Below are positions 21,524 through 21,955 of a stretch of 21,955 bases of DNA, one piece after another. Each line of letters opens with the position of its first letter. Within the stretch, counting starts at the first letter, position 1. Location of the stretch: assembly GCF_022712275.1 (NCBI RefSeq), contig NZ_JALAGU010000027.1, positions 1-21,955 of the forward strand. The letters run 5' to 3'. The position numbers were made by a program, and so were the translations under genes. This DNA is from Corynebacterium sp. (GTDB taxonomy: Bacteria > Actinomycetota > Actinomycetes > Mycobacteriales > Mycobacteriaceae). The notes beneath the pieces are model-generated. The model had not been told where the DNA came from. It ran no database searches and was given only the letters and a program-made list of their open reading frames with translations.

Positions 21524-21955
21524 CTACCGTGAGCTTGATGCGCGGCGACCCCGGCAGATGCCGACGAACTGCTGGATCACCTCGTCATCGCGGTCACGGC
21601 GCCAGACCAGCCCGATTCCGGTACCCGGTGCCCCGTCGAAAACTCGGTGCACCACACCCCTGCGGTTGATACCGCGCAGCAGCGGTCGGGGCGCGACCAC
21701 ACATCCCACGTTCGCCGCGACAACGTCCAGGCTCTCCCGGACCTTCCCCGGGGCCACACCGCGGTAGAGGACCATCTCGTCCTCGAGGTCACGTGCGGTC
21801 ACCTGCTCCTGGTCGTCGAGTGCTTCCAGGGCATGCCCCTTGGGCGCCGCGATCCCGGGCTGCTCCTCGTACAGGCGGACCCGGTGGAGACCATGACGCA
21901 GCATCTCCCGCTCGCCGATGTCGGACAGCTCTGCGAACCCACCACCCCCCACACC
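21524..21955 (-). CDS. LysR-type substrate-binding domain, C-terminal part (truncated by the window)
   Basis: About 143 residues are visible; the 5' end lies beyond the window. The sequence follows the second half of a LysR-type effector domain: HGLHRVRLYEEQPGIAAPKG, then a degenerate ARDLEDEMVLYRG, the return segment VVAANVGCVVAPRPLLRG, and the final strand/helix TGIGLVWRRDRDDEVIQQFVGICRGR. No helix-turn-helix can be seen, so it may be a full LTTR or one of the short substrate-binding-only proteins of corynebacteria. Target genes cannot be inferred. The stop is TAG at 21524-21526. Confidence 0.7.
   Translation of the reverse strand, partial: GVGGGGFAELSDIGEREMLRHGLHRVRLYEEQPGIAAPKGHALEALDDQEQVTARDLEDEMVLYRGVAPGKVRESLDVVAANVGCVVAPRPLLRGINRRGVVHRVFDGAPGTGIGLVWRRDRDDEVIQQFVGICRGRRASSSR

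Overview
The window looks like chromosomal DNA of a high-GC Corynebacterium. Evidence: the conserved actinobacterial block ychF / DUF6542 / xseA-xseB / DUF4245 / glpX / fumC / phoH2 (the same gene set is clustered in Mycobacterium), a corynebacterial-type MetP-MetS methionine importer, an LGFP-repeat lipoprotein, strongly GC-biased third codon positions, and many leaderless starts. No tRNA, rRNA, CRISPR array or phage gene was seen.

Layout. 1-249: short non-coding flank with two inverted repeats, one a perfect 21-bp dyad. 251-1723: an IS3-family insertion sequence on the minus strand (orfA, orfB, a GGGAAAA frameshift heptamer, imperfect terminal repeats). 1724-2255: about 530 bases with no convincing gene. 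2256-3341 (-): ychF. 3462-5263 (+): metP and the small metS, overlapping by ATGA. 5333-6844 (+): a PerM/AI-2E-type membrane protein. 6872-7690 (+): a DUF6542 membrane protein. 7712-9245 (+): xseA and xseB. 9229-9858 (-): a DUF4245 membrane-anchored protein whose 3' end overlaps xseB. 9958-10977 (+): glpX, class II fructose-1,6-bisphosphatase. 11106-12503 (+): fumC with a strong terminator. 12644-16061 (+): a short UvrA paralogue overlapping an RNase HI with an extra C-terminal domain. 16177-18512 (+): a TetR regulator and a DHA2-type drug exporter. 18626-19234 (-): a PAT-like GNAT acetyltransferase. 19280-20683 (-): PhoH2 (PIN + PhoH ATPase). 20754-21359 (-): LGFP lipoprotein. 21524 to the window edge (-): C-terminal part of a LysR-type protein.

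Functionally this is mostly housekeeping: nucleic-acid repair and processing (XseAB, UvrA-like, RNase HI, PhoH2), central carbon metabolism (GlpX, FumC), a translation-associated GTPase (YchF) and nutrient uptake (MetPS). One regulated efflux pair is inserted (TetR/MFS). The accessory part is the left edge with the IS.

The most striking sequence-level pattern is that about ten genes carry a TAnnnT-like -10 hexamer ending 7-8 nt before the start codon, which predicts leaderless mRNAs and fixes several start codons (ychF GTG 3341, perM GTG 5333, DUF4245 GTG 9858, GNAT ATG 19234). The most unusual proteins are the UvrA paralogue, which lacks the UvrB-binding region, and the RNase HI fused to a DUF4440/SnoaL-like domain. 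No clearly new multi-gene system was identified.
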